64,000 nt of DNA from Paucidesulfovibrio gracilis DSM 16080. Lineage in GTDB: Bacteria > Desulfobacterota > Desulfovibrionia > Desulfovibrionales > Desulfovibrionaceae. The translations under genes and the position numbers were made by a program. The stretch is taken from assembly GCF_900167125.1 (NCBI RefSeq), contig NZ_FUYC01000009.1:32732-96731 (forward strand). The letters run 5' to 3'. The notes beneath the pieces are model-generated. The model did not search any database, was not told where the DNA came from, and was given only the letters and a program-made list of their open reading frames with translations. Shown here piece after piece: positions 1-8,640 of the stretch (position 1 is its first letter; each line of letters begins with the position of its first letter).

Positions 1-741
1 CCCTACCGCATGAGCGTGACCCTGGCGCGGGTCTGGAAGGAAGCCGATCTGATCATGGCCAAGGGGCAGGAGAATTACCGCCGTACCATTTTGACGAGCC
101 ATTCGTTCACCCGGGATATCTTCAGCTATTTCCGGGGGGAGAACGGAAAGCTGGAACTGCATTTCAAGCCCAAGGCGAGCTGGGCGCGCAAGTTCAGCGA
201 ATCGGACATTCTGGCCAAGGCCGAGGCCATCATCGCCGACATGCGCCGTGCTTCGGCCGCAGGCAATACCGTGATGTTCTATTCGGGCATTGTGGGGTCC
301 ATACCGGGCCAGACCAGCATGGCCATCGAAGTCATGAATACGTTTATCCGGTATTTGCGCTCCCGTTTGGACGGCGTGTACATCATTAATCCGGCGGAAC
401 ATTTTGAGGAAGGCATGGACGCCGACGATCTGATGTACATGTGGGAAAAAGTGCAGCGTAGCGGGTTTATCAATGTCTGGCGGTTCCAGTCCGTGCAGGA
501 TATCGAACGCAGCTTTGAATTGATGAATCGCAAGGTGCCGCCCGTCTGGGCAGGGAAGGATGCCACATATTCCACCGGCTGCACCAAGGAGATGAACATC
601 GCCCTGGACGTGCAGCGACGGCATCGGGAATTGCAGATCATTGGTCCCAGCCCGGAAAAGTTTTTCCGACGCCGGGAATACGGGGTGGGGAAATTCTGTG
701 ACGTCGCCATCGAAGACTGCAACGAGTCCAGCCCGTTATGA
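1..741 (+). CDS. Conserved hypothetical protein, C-terminal part (gene enters from the left edge)
   Basis: The reading frame is open to base 1, so the gene probably starts outside the window; the first Met (base 10) is unlikely to be the true start. About 245 residues are visible. A short stretch near the beginning (DLIMAKGQENY) recalls the AKGQGN motif of DUF89/ARMT1-type phosphatases, but the rest does not clearly fit that family. A conserved-looking block NPAEHFEEGMDADDLMYMW follows. The product looks soluble, without signal peptide or membrane segment. Its stop overlaps the start of the next gene by four bases (ATGA), so the two are probably translated together. Function is unknown to me. 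Confidence 0.7.
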   Translation, partial: PYRMSVTLARVWKEADLIMAKGQENYRRTILTSHSFTRDIFSYFRGENGKLELHFKPKASWARKFSESDILAKAEAIIADMRRASAAGNTVMFYSGIVGSIPGQTSMAIEVMNTFIRYLRSRLDGVYIINPAEHFEEGMDADDLMYMWEKVQRSGFINVWRFQSVQDIERSFELMNRKVPPVWAGKDATYSTGCTKEMNIALDVQRRHRELQIIGPSPEKFFRRREYGVGKFCDVAIEDCNESSPL

Positions 742-1988
742 GGAATGTTGTCGTGCGCTTCAAGGAGTGGTCGCAGCCCGGCACGGTTGGTTCGCGTTTG
801 GCATTGGGGTTGGTCGCGGTCCTTGTGTTGCTTGCGGGGTGCGCCCCCAGGCAGGTTCCGGACGTCACGCCCGCGCCGCCGCCTTCTCTGTCGGAGGCGG
901 CCCGTTTTTTGCGCTTTAACCATGGCCGTACCACCACGGAAAGTCGAACCCTGGATCTGCGGACCCAGGGATTGCATTCATGGATGGAGCTTGACGCGGG
1001 ACTGCGGTACAGCCTGGACTATCTGCGTGGCAAGCCTGAAAATTCGATTGCAATGGACCGGCACGGCATACGGGTCACCTGGGGGCAGGTCCGGGCCAGC
1101 GTAGAGGAGTTGATCCGGCTGTTGCCCTACCTGGATCGTCGTCCCGAGTTGCTGGCCGAACATTTTCGGTGGTTTGTCCTGACACCGCCCCCGCTTATGA
1201 CGGGATATTATACGCCTGAGATTGAGGCCAGTCTGGTCCCCCGCCCTGGCTATGAATACCCGATTTACGGTGTTCCGCCGGATCTGCGTGTGCGTCGACG
1301 CGGGCAGTCCGGGGTACCCGCTGTCTATCGTGTTGAAAACGGGCGGGTCTTGCCGTACCATACCCGCGCCCAGGTGGATCTGGGCAAGGTGCTTGCGGGC
1401 AAGGGCTTGGAAATCGCCTGGGCCAAGGATCCCGTGGATGTGTTTTACCTGCAGATCGAAGGCCAGGGGCGGTTGCGACTGCCGGACGGCAGTGCGCGGC
1501 ACGTGGTCTACGGTGCGAAGAACGGCCACGATTTCGAAGGGCTAGGGAATATCCTTTACCATAGGGGCTATCTGCCCAAGTCCAAACGCGGGCAAAAGTA
1601 TGTGCGGCGGTTTTGCGCCGAGCATCCCGAACTGGCCCGCAAGCTCATGGCCGAGAACAAGAGTTACGTGTTCTTTCGTTTTGCGGACCATCCTTCCCTT
1701 GGCGCCATTGGCAGGCCGCTCACGCCCATGGTCAGTGTGGCCGTTGATCCCAAATTGCTCCCTTTGGGCAGCATGATGGTGCTGGACGCGGGCATTCCCC
1801 GGCCGGACGGCACGGGAAAACGCCGTGTCCATGGCGTGGTGCTGGCCCAGGATACCGGATCGGCCATCAAGGGAGCCAGGTTGGATTATTTTATAGGCGT
1901 GGGGCATGATATTGAGCCGGTGGCCTGCCATGTCTACAGCCGCGCGACCGCGTACTTGCTGTTGAGCAAGCGCGCCCTATCCCACTGA
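738..1988 (+). CDS. mltA: Membrane-bound lytic murein transglycosylase A (MltA), lipoprotein
   Basis: The 416-residue product cleaves the MurNAc-GlcNAc bond of peptidoglycan with formation of 1,6-anhydro-muropeptides. A hydrophobic N-terminus ends in a lipobox (LLAGC, Cys35), so it should be a lipoprotein anchored in the outer membrane. The MltA barrel domain is seen from MTGYYTPEIEAS through the FYLQIEGQGRL block. The C-terminal 3D domain carries LAQDTGSAIKGARLDYFIG, which holds the conserved aspartates of the family. Length and domain order are normal. The start overlaps the stop of the upstream gene by four bases. Confidence 0.95.
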   Translation: MRNVVVRFKEWSQPGTVGSRLALGLVAVLVLLAGCAPRQVPDVTPAPPPSLSEAARFLRFNHGRTTTESRTLDLRTQGLHSWMELDAGLRYSLDYLRGKPENSIAMDRHGIRVTWGQVRASVEELIRLLPYLDRRPELLAEHFRWFVLTPPPLMTGYYTPEIEASLVPRPGYEYPIYGVPPDLRVRRRGQSGVPAVYRVENGRVLPYHTRAQVDLGKVLAGKGLEIAWAKDPVDVFYLQIEGQGRLRLPDGSARHVVYGAKNGHDFEGLGNILYHRGYLPKSKRGQKYVRRFCAEHPELARKLMAENKSYVFFRFADHPSLGAIGRPLTPMVSVAVDPKLLPLGSMMVLDAGIPRPDGTGKRRVHGVVLAQDTGSAIKGARLDYFIGVGHDIEPVACHVYSRATAYLLLSKRALSH

Positions 1989-2032
1989 CGTTTTCCGGTG
2001 TCGAGCGTGACGCCCAATGTTCCCAGAAATTG

Positions 2033-2062
2033 TTGAGACTTTGTATAACGTAGCAATATCCT
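2033..2062 (+). promoter_or_regulatory. Possible sigma-70 promoter of gatB
   Basis: TTGAGA (2033-2038) and TATCCT (2057-2062) are separated by 18 bases, just upstream of the gatB ribosome-binding site. It fits the consensus moderately and was picked by eye. Confidence 0.4.
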
Positions 2063-2080
2063 AGCATTCAGGAGCGCCCC

Positions 2081-3514
2081 ATGGCCCAATACGAGGTAGT
2101 GATCGGGCTGGAAGTGCATGCCCAGCTCAAGACCGAATCCAAGCTGTTTTGTGCCTGTTCCACACGGTTCGGCAATGATCCAAATGAAAACGTCTGTCCG
2201 GTCTGTTCCGGCATGCCGGGTGTGCTGCCCGTGATGAACGAGAAGGTGCTGGAGTATGCGGCCAAGCTCGGACTGGCCGTGGATTGCGAGATCAACCGCA
2301 AATCCGTGTTTGCTCGGAAGAATTATTTTTATCCCGATTTGCCCAAGGGATACCAGACCTCCCAGTTTGATCTGCCCATCTGCGAACATGGCCGGATTGT
2401 GATCGAAACGTCCAAAGGTCGGAAAACCATCGGCGTGACCCGTATCCATATGGAAGAAGATGCAGGAAAATCGATTCACTCCGCTTCGGAGAACGTAAGT
2501 TTCGTCGATTTGAACCGGGCTTGCGTTCCGTTGGTGGAAATCGTTTCCGAGCCGGACATGCGGTCTGCCGAGGAAGCTGTAGCCTATCTCAAATCGCTGC
2601 ACTCCATTCTTCGGTATTTGGACATCTGCGACGGCAACATGGAGCAGGGATCGTTTCGTTGCGATGCCAACGTGTCCATTCGTCCGCGGGGGCAGAAGGA
2701 ATTCGGTACCCGCACGGAATTGAAGAACATGAACTCCTTCCGCCATGTGCAGAAAGCCATTGATTATGAAATTGAACGGCAGATCGACCTGGTGGAGGAC
2801 GGTGAAGCCGTGATCCAGGAAACGCGGCTCTACAATGCGGATAAGGGGACGACCCATTCCATGCGCGGCAAGGAAGAGGCGCACGATTACCGCTATTTCC
2901 CCTGTCCCGATCTGGTCCCCATGGTGCTGGACGAAGCCTGGATCGCGCAATGGCGGGATGAACTGCCCGAGCTTCCCACGGTTCGCCGTGAACGCTTTCT
3001 CTTGGAGTACGGTCTTGCCGAAGAAACCGCAGTGCAGCTCACCTCCGAGCGGGAAACCGCGGACTTTTTTGAGGTCGCGGCCCGTGCTGCCACCAGCAAA
3101 CCGAAGAAAATCGCCAACTGGGTCATGGTGGACGTGGCACATCTGCTGAACGAATCCGGCCTTTCCCTGGCGGAGTGCAAAGGTTCGCCCGAGTATTTGG
3201 CCGCATTGGTGGATTTGGTGGAGGGAGGCACGGTGAGTGCCAAGTCCGCCAAGGATATCCTTTCGGAAGTGCTGCGTGACGGCGCAGACCCCAAGGCCTT
3301 GGTCAAGGAAAAGGGCTTGGCGCAGGAGTCGGATACGGGCGCGTTGGAAGCGGTCATTGAGGAAGTCATTACCGAGAATCCGGACGAGGCCGAGCGGGTA
3401 CGCGCTGGTGACAAGAAGGTCATTGGGTTTTTGATGGGGCAGATTATGCGTAAGACCCAAGGCAAGGCCAACCCCGGCGTGGTCAGTAAGATGCTGGCGC
3501 AGAAGCTGTCGTAA
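2081..3514 (+). CDS. gatB: Asp-tRNA(Asn)/Glu-tRNA(Gln) amidotransferase subunit B
   Basis: GatB is the kinase/transamidase-coupling subunit of the GatCAB complex, which turns misacylated Glu-tRNA(Gln) or Asp-tRNA(Asn) into the correct aminoacyl-tRNA in the cytosol. The 477-residue protein starts with the family signature [13 protein letters not shown]. It has the zinc-type cysteines (CAC and CPVC, residues about 26-47), the [11 protein letters not shown] block and a C-terminal YqeY-like tail domain ending in [10 protein letters not shown]-like AGGAG lies 8-9 bases before the ATG. gatA and gatC are not in this window, so the subunits are scattered, as is common. Confidence 0.97.
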   Translation: MAQYEVVIGLEVHAQLKTESKLFCACSTRFGNDPNENVCPVCSGMPGVLPVMNEKVLEYAAKLGLAVDCEINRKSVFARKNYFYPDLPKGYQTSQFDLPICEHGRIVIETSKGRKTIGVTRIHMEEDAGKSIHSASENVSFVDLNRACVPLVEIVSEPDMRSAEEAVAYLKSLHSILRYLDICDGNMEQGSFRCDANVSIRPRGQKEFGTRTELKNMNSFRHVQKAIDYEIERQIDLVEDGEAVIQETRLYNADKGTTHSMRGKEEAHDYRYFPCPDLVPMVLDEAWIAQWRDELPELPTVRRERFLLEYGLAEETAVQLTSERETADFFEVAARAATSKPKKIANWVMVDVAHLLNESGLSLAECKGSPEYLAALVDLVEGGTVSAKSAKDILSEVLRDGADPKALVKEKGLAQESDTGALEAVIEEVITENPDEAERVRAGDKKVIGFLMGQIMRKTQGKANPGVVSKMLAQKLS

Positions 3515-3649
3515 TTCCGCCATGGGATACCCCCGAAACCAGCTGCGGACATTCAAGGCAGGTGGTCGGAGCGCGGTTTCCCGGGGCAGCCTCCGGGACA
3601 TGGCGAAAAACGTGGAACATGGCCGCATGGCGCGCCGTCAGGAGGAAAC

Positions 3650-4690
3650 ATGACCGAGCATATTCAGTTTTCACCGGAAAAAGATTGCCTTGTTTTGCTG
3701 GATCAGCGGGTTCTGCCCAACCGCGAGGATTGGTTTGATTGCACCACAACCGATGAAATTTGTTATGCTTTGGTTACCATGGTGGTGCGGGGCGCGCCGG
3801 CCATCGGGGTGACGGCCGCGTATGGTTGTTATGTGGCTGCGCGCGAGGTGCAAAAAAGCGGTGTTGGGGAATGGCGGTCTGCATTGGAAGCCAAGCTGGA
3901 CCAGATCGAGAATGCTCGCCCCACGGCCGTGAATTTGCGCTGGGCCGTGCGGGAGATGCGCCGGATTTGGAACGAGGCTGGCTCGGTTGCTTTGGGTGAA
4001 CTCTGCGGCATCTGGCTGGCCCGGGCCAAAGAGATTCACGAAGGCGACATCGCCATGTGTGAAGCCATTGGCACGTTTGGCGGCGCCCTGATTGCGGACG
4101 GCGACACCGTCATGACCCACTGTAATGCCGGAGCCTTGGCCACGGCAGGGTACGGCACGGCTCTTGGAGTGATCCGCGGGGCCGTGGACCAGGGAAAGCG
4201 GATTCAGGTCATTGCCAATGAAACTCGTCCGTTTTTGCAGGGGGCGAGGCTCACGGCGTACGAACTGCACCGGGACGGCATCCCCGTGAAAGTGGCCTGC
4301 GACAATGCCTGTGCACTGTTGATGAAAAAAGGGCTGGTGCAAAAGGTGGTCGTGGGCGCGGACCGCATCGCGGCCAACGGCGATGCCGTGAACAAGATCG
4401 GCACCTATGGTGTGGCGTTGCTGGCCAAACATTTTGATATTCCGTTTTACGTGGCCGCCCCGGTCTATACTATTGATCCGGAAACGCCCACCGGCGACCA
4501 TGTCCCCATTGAGGACCGTACGCCGCGTGAGGTGACGCACGTCGGGGATCATCAAATCACCCCCGATGGTGTGGAGGTCTACAACCTGGCCTTTGACCCC
4601 ACGCCCAACGAATTGATTGCTGGTATCGTCACCGAGAAAGGGGTCTTGTACCCGCCGTATGCGGAGGCCATTGCCGCGTTGTTTCGCTAG
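3650..4690 (+). CDS. mtnA: S-methyl-5-thioribose-1-phosphate isomerase
   Basis: MtnA converts methylthioribose-1-phosphate to methylthioribulose-1-phosphate in methionine salvage. The 346-residue protein has the full aIF-2B-like fold signatures: [13 protein letters not shown] near residue 46, the catalytic Cys region [16 protein letters not shown] and the catalytic Asp region [25 protein letters not shown] lies just before the ATG at 3650. No other methionine-salvage gene is adjacent, so it may serve a shorter route for 5'-methylthioadenosine disposal; that last point is inference. The 135 bases between gatB and mtnA show no further gene. Confidence 0.96.
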   Translation: MTEHIQFSPEKDCLVLLDQRVLPNREDWFDCTTTDEICYALVTMVVRGAPAIGVTAAYGCYVAAREVQKSGVGEWRSALEAKLDQIENARPTAVNLRWAVREMRRIWNEAGSVALGELCGIWLARAKEIHEGDIAMCEAIGTFGGALIADGDTVMTHCNAGALATAGYGTALGVIRGAVDQGKRIQVIANETRPFLQGARLTAYELHRDGIPVKVACDNACALLMKKGLVQKVVVGADRIAANGDAVNKIGTYGVALLAKHFDIPFYVAAPVYTIDPETPTGDHVPIEDRTPREVTHVGDHQITPDGVEVYNLAFDPTPNELIAGIVTEKGVLYPPYAEAIAALFR

Positions 4691-4990
4691 GGAGCGTTCC
4701 GGCAGTCGCTGGATTGCTTCGGATGTGTTATTTTGTCGGGCTGTGAGGATCCGCACCATACCCCGGTCTCATGCCGGGACGGAAGGCGGATGCTTGCATG
4801 TCGTGTCGCAGTCGTGTATGGCTGCGGACCGCTGTTCGGCCATTCCTGCCACGGGCGGCCACCGGGCGGTTGCGCTCGGTATCGGCCTCCTTTATGATCT
4901 CCGTGTAATTTTTTTTCAATCCATAGGTTCGGGAACGGCGCGAACATCGAACGCGTCCCGCAGCCTTCCCGCAACAAATAGAGAATCGAC
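4691..4990. other. Gene-free stretch between mtnA and der
   Basis: About 300 bases with no convincing gene on either strand. The short open frames have no ribosome-binding site and no recognisable motif. It holds a run of eight or nine T (near 4908-4917) followed by the probable der leader. I see no strong terminator for mtnA. Confidence 0.5.
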
Positions 4991-6508
4991 ATGCCAGCCA
5001 CTTTCGCACTTATCGGGCGCCCCAATGTGGGGAAGTCCACCCTGTTTAACCGGCTTTTGCGCCGAAGCCTCGCCATTACGCACGATACGCCCGGCGTAAC
5101 CCGGGACCGTATCTACGGTGAAGGACTGATGCGTGGTGTGCCGTTCGCCCTCATCGACACCGGGGGCATGGTTCTCGGGTTGGAGTCCGACCCGGGGCAG
5201 GGTGTGACCGGCCAGGGCTTTGAAGCCGAAATCGTGCAACAGGCCCAGGAAGGGATGGCGGAGTCCCAGGCCGTGTTGATGGTGGTGGACGGTCGGGCCG
5301 GATTGACCCACCTGGACGAAGAAGCCGCACGCTTGGCCCGGCAGAGCGGTAAGCCTGTGCTGTTGATCGTGAACAAGGTGGACGGCGCGGAATTGGAAGA
5401 CCAGGCCCAAGTGGAGTTCCACGGATTGGGATTTGAGATGCTTTCCGTGTCCGCTTCCCACGGCTTTAACCTGCAAACCCTGCGGGACAGGGTGGCGGAT
5501 ATGGCTCAGGAGTATGCGCCGGACGAACCGCCCTCGGACGTGGAACAGGGTTTGCGAATCGCCTTGCTGGGGCGGCCCAACGCGGGCAAATCCTCTACCA
5601 TCAACGCCCTCATCGGTCAGGACCGGCTCATTGTCAGTGATGTGGCCGGAACGACGCGTGACAGCGTGGACGTGACCTTTGAGCGGGGCAATAAGCGGTA
5701 TACATTTGTGGACACCGCCGGGGTGCGCCGGAGAACCAACATTGTGGAGCGCCTGGAGCGGTTTACTGTGGTGCGCGCCCTCAAGAGCAGCAAAAAAGCG
5801 GACGTCACGGTCATGGTGGTGGATGCCATTGAAGGATTGACCCGTCAGGACAAACGGCTGCTGGAATTTTTGGTCAAGGAGAAGACTCCGTTTCTGGTAA
5901 CCGTAAACAAAACGGATCTAGTGCCTTCCGGGGCGCTTTCGGATTTGAAGAAGGCGTTCGCCTTTGAACTGCGTTTTGCTCCCCATGTGCCGGTGCTTTA
6001 TACCTCGGCATTGCGGAAAAAAGGGTTGAACAAGGTGTTGCCGCTGGCCGGTCAGATTCATAAGGAATGCGCCACCAGGGTGGGAACCGGCGTGCTGAAC
6101 CGGTCCATGACCGAGGCGCTGGAACGGCATCAGCCGCCTGTGGTCAAACGGCGCCGTCCGAAGTTTTATTATCTTACTCAGGCGGATGCGGACGTTCCTA
6201 CCTTTGTGTTCTTCATGAACGACCACACGTTGCTGAAGGACGCGTATCGACGCTATTTGGAGAACCAGCTCCGCAAAATGTTTGGCATCCAGTACGCCCC
6301 CATGCATCTCGTTTTTCGTTCTACGCATGAGAAAAAGGTCAAAGAGCTGAAGCGGGGCATTTCCGCATTGGGGAAAGTCGGTCCGGGCCGAAAGGTTCCC
6401 GGGGGTGAAGAGGAGAGCGCCGAAGGCGTTTCGGCACGAAAAAGCGGGCGTGCCGTGGCCAAGACCGAGTGGCGGCAAAAAAAACGGCGCCGGGGCGGAT
6501 CTCGTTGA
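4991..6508 (+). CDS. der: Ribosome-assembly GTPase Der (EngA)
   Basis: Der is a double-GTPase needed for 50S ribosome maturation. Two complete G domains are visible: GRPNVGKST with DTGG and NKVD in the first, and GRPNAGKSS (about residue 193) with DTAGVRR and NKTD in the second. A KH-like domain follows (KFYYLTQADADVPTFVFFMN region). At 505 residues it is longer than usual because of a basic C-terminal tail of roughly 45 residues rich in Lys/Arg/Gly, seen in other deltaproteobacterial Der proteins as a variable extension. The ATG at 4991 is immediately followed by the first G domain, which fixes the start. Confidence 0.96.
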   Translation: MPATFALIGRPNVGKSTLFNRLLRRSLAITHDTPGVTRDRIYGEGLMRGVPFALIDTGGMVLGLESDPGQGVTGQGFEAEIVQQAQEGMAESQAVLMVVDGRAGLTHLDEEAARLARQSGKPVLLIVNKVDGAELEDQAQVEFHGLGFEMLSVSASHGFNLQTLRDRVADMAQEYAPDEPPSDVEQGLRIALLGRPNAGKSSTINALIGQDRLIVSDVAGTTRDSVDVTFERGNKRYTFVDTAGVRRRTNIVERLERFTVVRALKSSKKADVTVMVVDAIEGLTRQDKRLLEFLVKEKTPFLVTVNKTDLVPSGALSDLKKAFAFELRFAPHVPVLYTSALRKKGLNKVLPLAGQIHKECATRVGTGVLNRSMTEALERHQPPVVKRRRPKFYYLTQADADVPTFVFFMNDHTLLKDAYRRYLENQLRKMFGIQYAPMHLVFRSTHEKKVKELKRGISALGKVGPGRKVPGGEEESAEGVSARKSGRAVAKTEWRQKKRRRGGSR

Positions 6509-6523
6509 ATCGAAGCGTACGTC

Positions 6524-6552
6524 TTGACAGGAGATACGGGAGAGGGTAAAGC
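6524..6552 (+). promoter_or_regulatory. Sigma-70 promoter of tRNA-Ser
   Basis: A perfect -35 box TTGACA (6524-6529) lies 17 bases upstream of TAAAGC (6547-6552), 42 bases before the mature tRNA. Confidence 0.65.
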
Positions 6553-6593
6553 CTCCCCCTGGTCACCGTAACACAGCGGTGTGCAAACCATAT

Positions 6594-6687
6594 GGAGAGG
6601 TGGCCGAGCAAGGCTGAAGGCGCTCGCCTGCTAAGCGAGTATAGGGCTAACACTCTATCGGGGGTTCAAATCCCCCCCTCTCCGCCA
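6594..6687 (+). tRNA. tRNA-Ser, anticodon GCT
   Basis: Acceptor GGAGAGG (6594-6600) pairs with CCTCTCC (6677-6683), with discriminator G and an encoded CCA (6685-6687). The anticodon stem CTCGC/GCGAG encloses GCT at 6630-6632. A long variable arm of the class II type precedes the T stem GGGGG/CCCCC. It reads the AGC/AGU serine codons. Confidence 0.97.
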
Positions 6688-6702
6688 TATTTCAAAGTAT
6701 GC

Positions 6703-6740
6703 AGGCTGTCAGTTTCACCGCTGGCAGCCTCTTTGTGTTT
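6703..6740 (+). terminator. Probable terminator of tRNA-Ser
   Basis: A 10-bp stem AGGCTGTCAG (6703-6712) / CTGGCAGCCT (6721-6730) with one G-T wobble is followed by the T-rich stretch CTTTGTGTTTG. Confidence 0.55.
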
Positions 6741-6816
6741 GTGGTGGTCCTCGTTGATTGCCCGAGGATTGCCCGGGACTTTTTGGCAAAGGATGTAATC
6801 AACCAAGGAGGTTTGT

Positions 6817-7038
6817 ATGGAGGACAAATCCCTCTTCGAAGTCGTTGTTATGTTGGTTTTTATTTTTCTTGCCGGAAGTGTGTTGACTGCCATGGGCTAT
6901 GCGGTCGTGGTGGTGCTCCCCGGGGAACTGCTGGGGTTTGACCCGCCGTTGGATGAAATGTGGAACTATTGGCTTTATGGTTTGGGCGGGGTTGCGTATA
7001 TAGCGCATGTGCTCAGAAGTGGGACCGTGTTCAAATAG
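6817..7038 (+). CDS. Small two-segment membrane protein, unknown function
   Basis: This 73-residue product has a textbook ribosome-binding site (AAGGAGG, 7 bases before ATG 6817), so I regard it as expressed. A strong membrane segment spans about residues 8-32, and a second weaker hydrophobic stretch with Trp/Tyr (WNYWLYGLGGVAYIAHVL) lies near the end. No motif is recognised. It stands alone directly behind tRNA-Ser, at the edge of the accessory island. Confidence 0.7.
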   Translation: MEDKSLFEVVVMLVFIFLAGSVLTAMGYAVVVVLPGELLGFDPPLDEMWNYWLYGLGGVAYIAHVLRSGTVFK

Positions 7039-7410
7039 CCTGTGTGCTGCCTGCTTGTCCCTGGAGAAATGGCCGGGGGGAATTCATCGCGAGACGGGGT
7101 CTCCCGTGCAGGGGGACGGATAGTTATTGGTTGTACGAAAATAACGGGCTGGAGAGGACGTCCGGCTCTCTCATTTCAAGCCAGAGTTCCGCCCCCGGCC
7201 AGGACCGTGCCGAAATCCACATGAGTCCTAGATCCCACATGAGTCCCCCTTGGTCTACATGACCAGATGATTTGCAAAGGGTCAAAATAGCGCCTATATG
7301 GATATCGTCTGCAAGCTGCCCTTTTCATGAAAAAGGGTTCAGCCGCAGCCAGCGGCGCCGAACAGAGTGTTTCAATCAGCGAAACGGCCAAAATCACATG
7401 AGAGAGAACC
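7039..7410. other. Gene-poor stretch at the island border
   Basis: About 370 bases without a supportable gene. It holds a pair of direct repeats (separate entry) and a palindrome CCCTTTT-CATGA-AAAAGGG at about 7319-7337 that could form a hairpin. Base composition drops in GC towards the right. Confidence 0.45.
7217..7246. repeat. Direct repeat pair CCACATGAGTCC, 18-bp period
   Basis: CCACATGAGTCC occurs at 7217-7228 and again at 7235-7246. A related CACATGAG follows near 7396. Spacing of almost two helical turns would suit an operator for the gene at 7411, but this is inference. Confidence 0.5.
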
Positions 7411-7896
7411 GTGAAGGACATACCGTCGGACATCTACCGGGAATGCGATGGATACATGATCCTGCTCACGGTCTTGTATACGCACCGGCACTCTCCCGAG
7501 AAAGAAAAATGGGAGATGAAACGACAGGCTATCTTCAATGAAATCGACAAGCTGTCGGACGAGAGCATCGGAAAGAGAGCGCGGGCCGCATTTCAGGAGA
7601 TGTTCGACCGCGTGAACAGCGCCGATGAATCCGCGTTCGGCTGGTTGTATCCCGAAATTTATCTCCTCATCGACACCCTTGACTGGTTCAACAACAATCC
7701 CGAGGAATCCGATACGACCAAGGGAGGAATTTTACGAATGAGGACGCGCCTCGAAAAAATCGCAGAAACCGCGCCGAACAACTCCCCTAAAGGAATATGG
7801 ATAATGAGCATCTTCATGGCATACATGAGCGGCGGCACACCCTGGTGGGATAGCCCAGACCCTCTTCCGAACCTACGAAAACACGCTGATTCCTGA
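7411..7896 (+). CDS. Hypothetical protein, likely horizontally acquired
   Basis: This is a 161-residue soluble protein starting at GTG 7411, preceded by the weak purine-rich AGAGAGAACC. It is mostly charged and helical, with Trp/Tyr-rich patches (GWLYPEIYLLIDTLDWFNNN, about residues 71-90). I recognise no domain. Base composition looks lower in GC than the flanking housekeeping genes. It lies between a tRNA gene and a decayed toxin-antitoxin module. It could be a phage- or plasmid-derived accessory gene; this is inferred from context only. Confidence 0.5.
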   Translation: MKDIPSDIYRECDGYMILLTVLYTHRHSPEKEKWEMKRQAIFNEIDKLSDESIGKRARAAFQEMFDRVNSADESAFGWLYPEIYLLIDTLDWFNNNPEESDTTKGGILRMRTRLEKIAETAPNNSPKGIWIMSIFMAYMSGGTPWWDSPDPLPNLRKHADS

Positions 7897-7938
7897 CGCC
7901 AAACAGGACTCTGCACGAAAGCGATCGCTCCAAAATGA

Positions 7939-8142
7939 AAGTGGCTCTACAACAACGGGAGTGAGGTTGTTCGGGAGGCATTGCGGTTCATGGAGACGCA
8001 CGAGGAGCTGGTCCGGCAGATGAAGATCGACGCGCTCAGGCGGGAACTACGCCTTGGAGCCGAGCAGGCAGAACGCGGCGAGTTCTTCGAAGACATCATG
8101 GAAGACATCATCGCCGAGGCAAGGCAACGCCGAAATGGCTGA
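7939..8142 (+). pseudogene. ParD-type antitoxin, N-terminally truncated remnant
   Basis: The frame gives SEVVREALRFMETHEELVR, then an acidic/basic helix ending EDIIAEARQRRNG and a stop at 8140-8142. That is the middle and C-terminal half of a ParD antitoxin (ribbon-helix-helix dimer plus toxin-binding tail). An in-frame TGA at 7936-7938 cuts off the usual first 20-25 residues that form the DNA-binding beta strand. The first internal ATG is at 7990, which would give only 50 residues. The antitoxin stop overlaps the toxin ATG by eight bases, as in intact parDE operons. Confidence 0.7.
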
Positions 8143-8410
8143 TGTCCGCATCACTCCGGCAGCCAAGGTGCAGTTACTCGACATCTGGAAATACACGACG
8201 GAACAGTGGGACGAGGATCAGGCAGACGCCTCCCCGCGCGACATCAAGACCGCATTGGACCGCCTAGCAGAGAATCCCATGCTCGGTATTCTTCAACCTG
8301 AGATTTTTCGTTGTGGGGCTGATATACATTTGGGCTACGGCGCTTATCCAGCGGTGTGGTTTGGTTGGCAGCCAGAACTGACCTTACGGGAGCCGACAAT
8401 TTTGGCGTAG
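8135..8410 (+). pseudogene. ParE-type toxin, C-terminally degenerate
   Basis: ATG 8135 begins MADVRITPAAKVQLLDIWKY, followed by TEQWDEDQAD and ALDRLAENPMLG. This is the N-terminal half of a ParE/RelE-superfamily toxin. After about residue 52 the sequence no longer resembles the family; the expected C-terminal beta strands with the basic active patch are absent. The frame ends at 8410 with a tail unrelated to ParE. Together with the broken antitoxin this looks like a dead toxin-antitoxin cassette. A living but diverged toxin cannot be excluded. Confidence 0.65.
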
Positions 8411-8446
8411 AATTGCGTGGAGCGTTTTGTATGGTTGAGAGCATGC

Positions 8447-8481
8447 AAAAGACCGGCAAATCATCGCTGACTTGCCGGTCT
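8447..8481 (-). terminator. Terminator of tRNA-Val
   Basis: A perfect 10-bp stem AGACCGGCAA (8450-8459) / TTGCCGGTCT (8472-8481) is followed on the minus strand by TTTT (8447-8450). It lies 12 bases beyond the tRNA 3' end. Confidence 0.8.
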
Positions 8482-8492
8482 GTTCATTGCAG

Positions 8493-8568
<76 letters not shown>

Positions 8569-8582
8569 TCGTGAGGAGAAGT

Positions 8583-8611
8583 GTTTAACCAAAAGGCCGG
8601 TGGATTGGCAA
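8583..8611 (-). promoter_or_regulatory. Promoter of tRNA-Val
   Basis: On the minus strand TTGCCA (8611-8606) and TTAAAC (8588-8583) are spaced by 17 bases and lie 14 bases before the tRNA. Confidence 0.5.
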
Positions 8612-8640
8612 GTACTTTTTTGCCTCGGGCCGGAATTTTT

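Noticed and set aside
1934..3628. 564-codon open frame on the minus strand opposite gatB
   Set aside because: The plus-strand gatB has all family motifs. The antisense frame has no recognisable domain and is a by-product of high GC codon use.
4691..4990. Short open frames between mtnA and der considered as small genes
   Set aside because: No ribosome-binding site, no hydrophobic or domain pattern, and frames on both strands overlap each other.
7411..7896. Thought of as a possible phage immunity or anti-phage gene
   Set aside because: No domain supports it; only its position in an accessory interval does.
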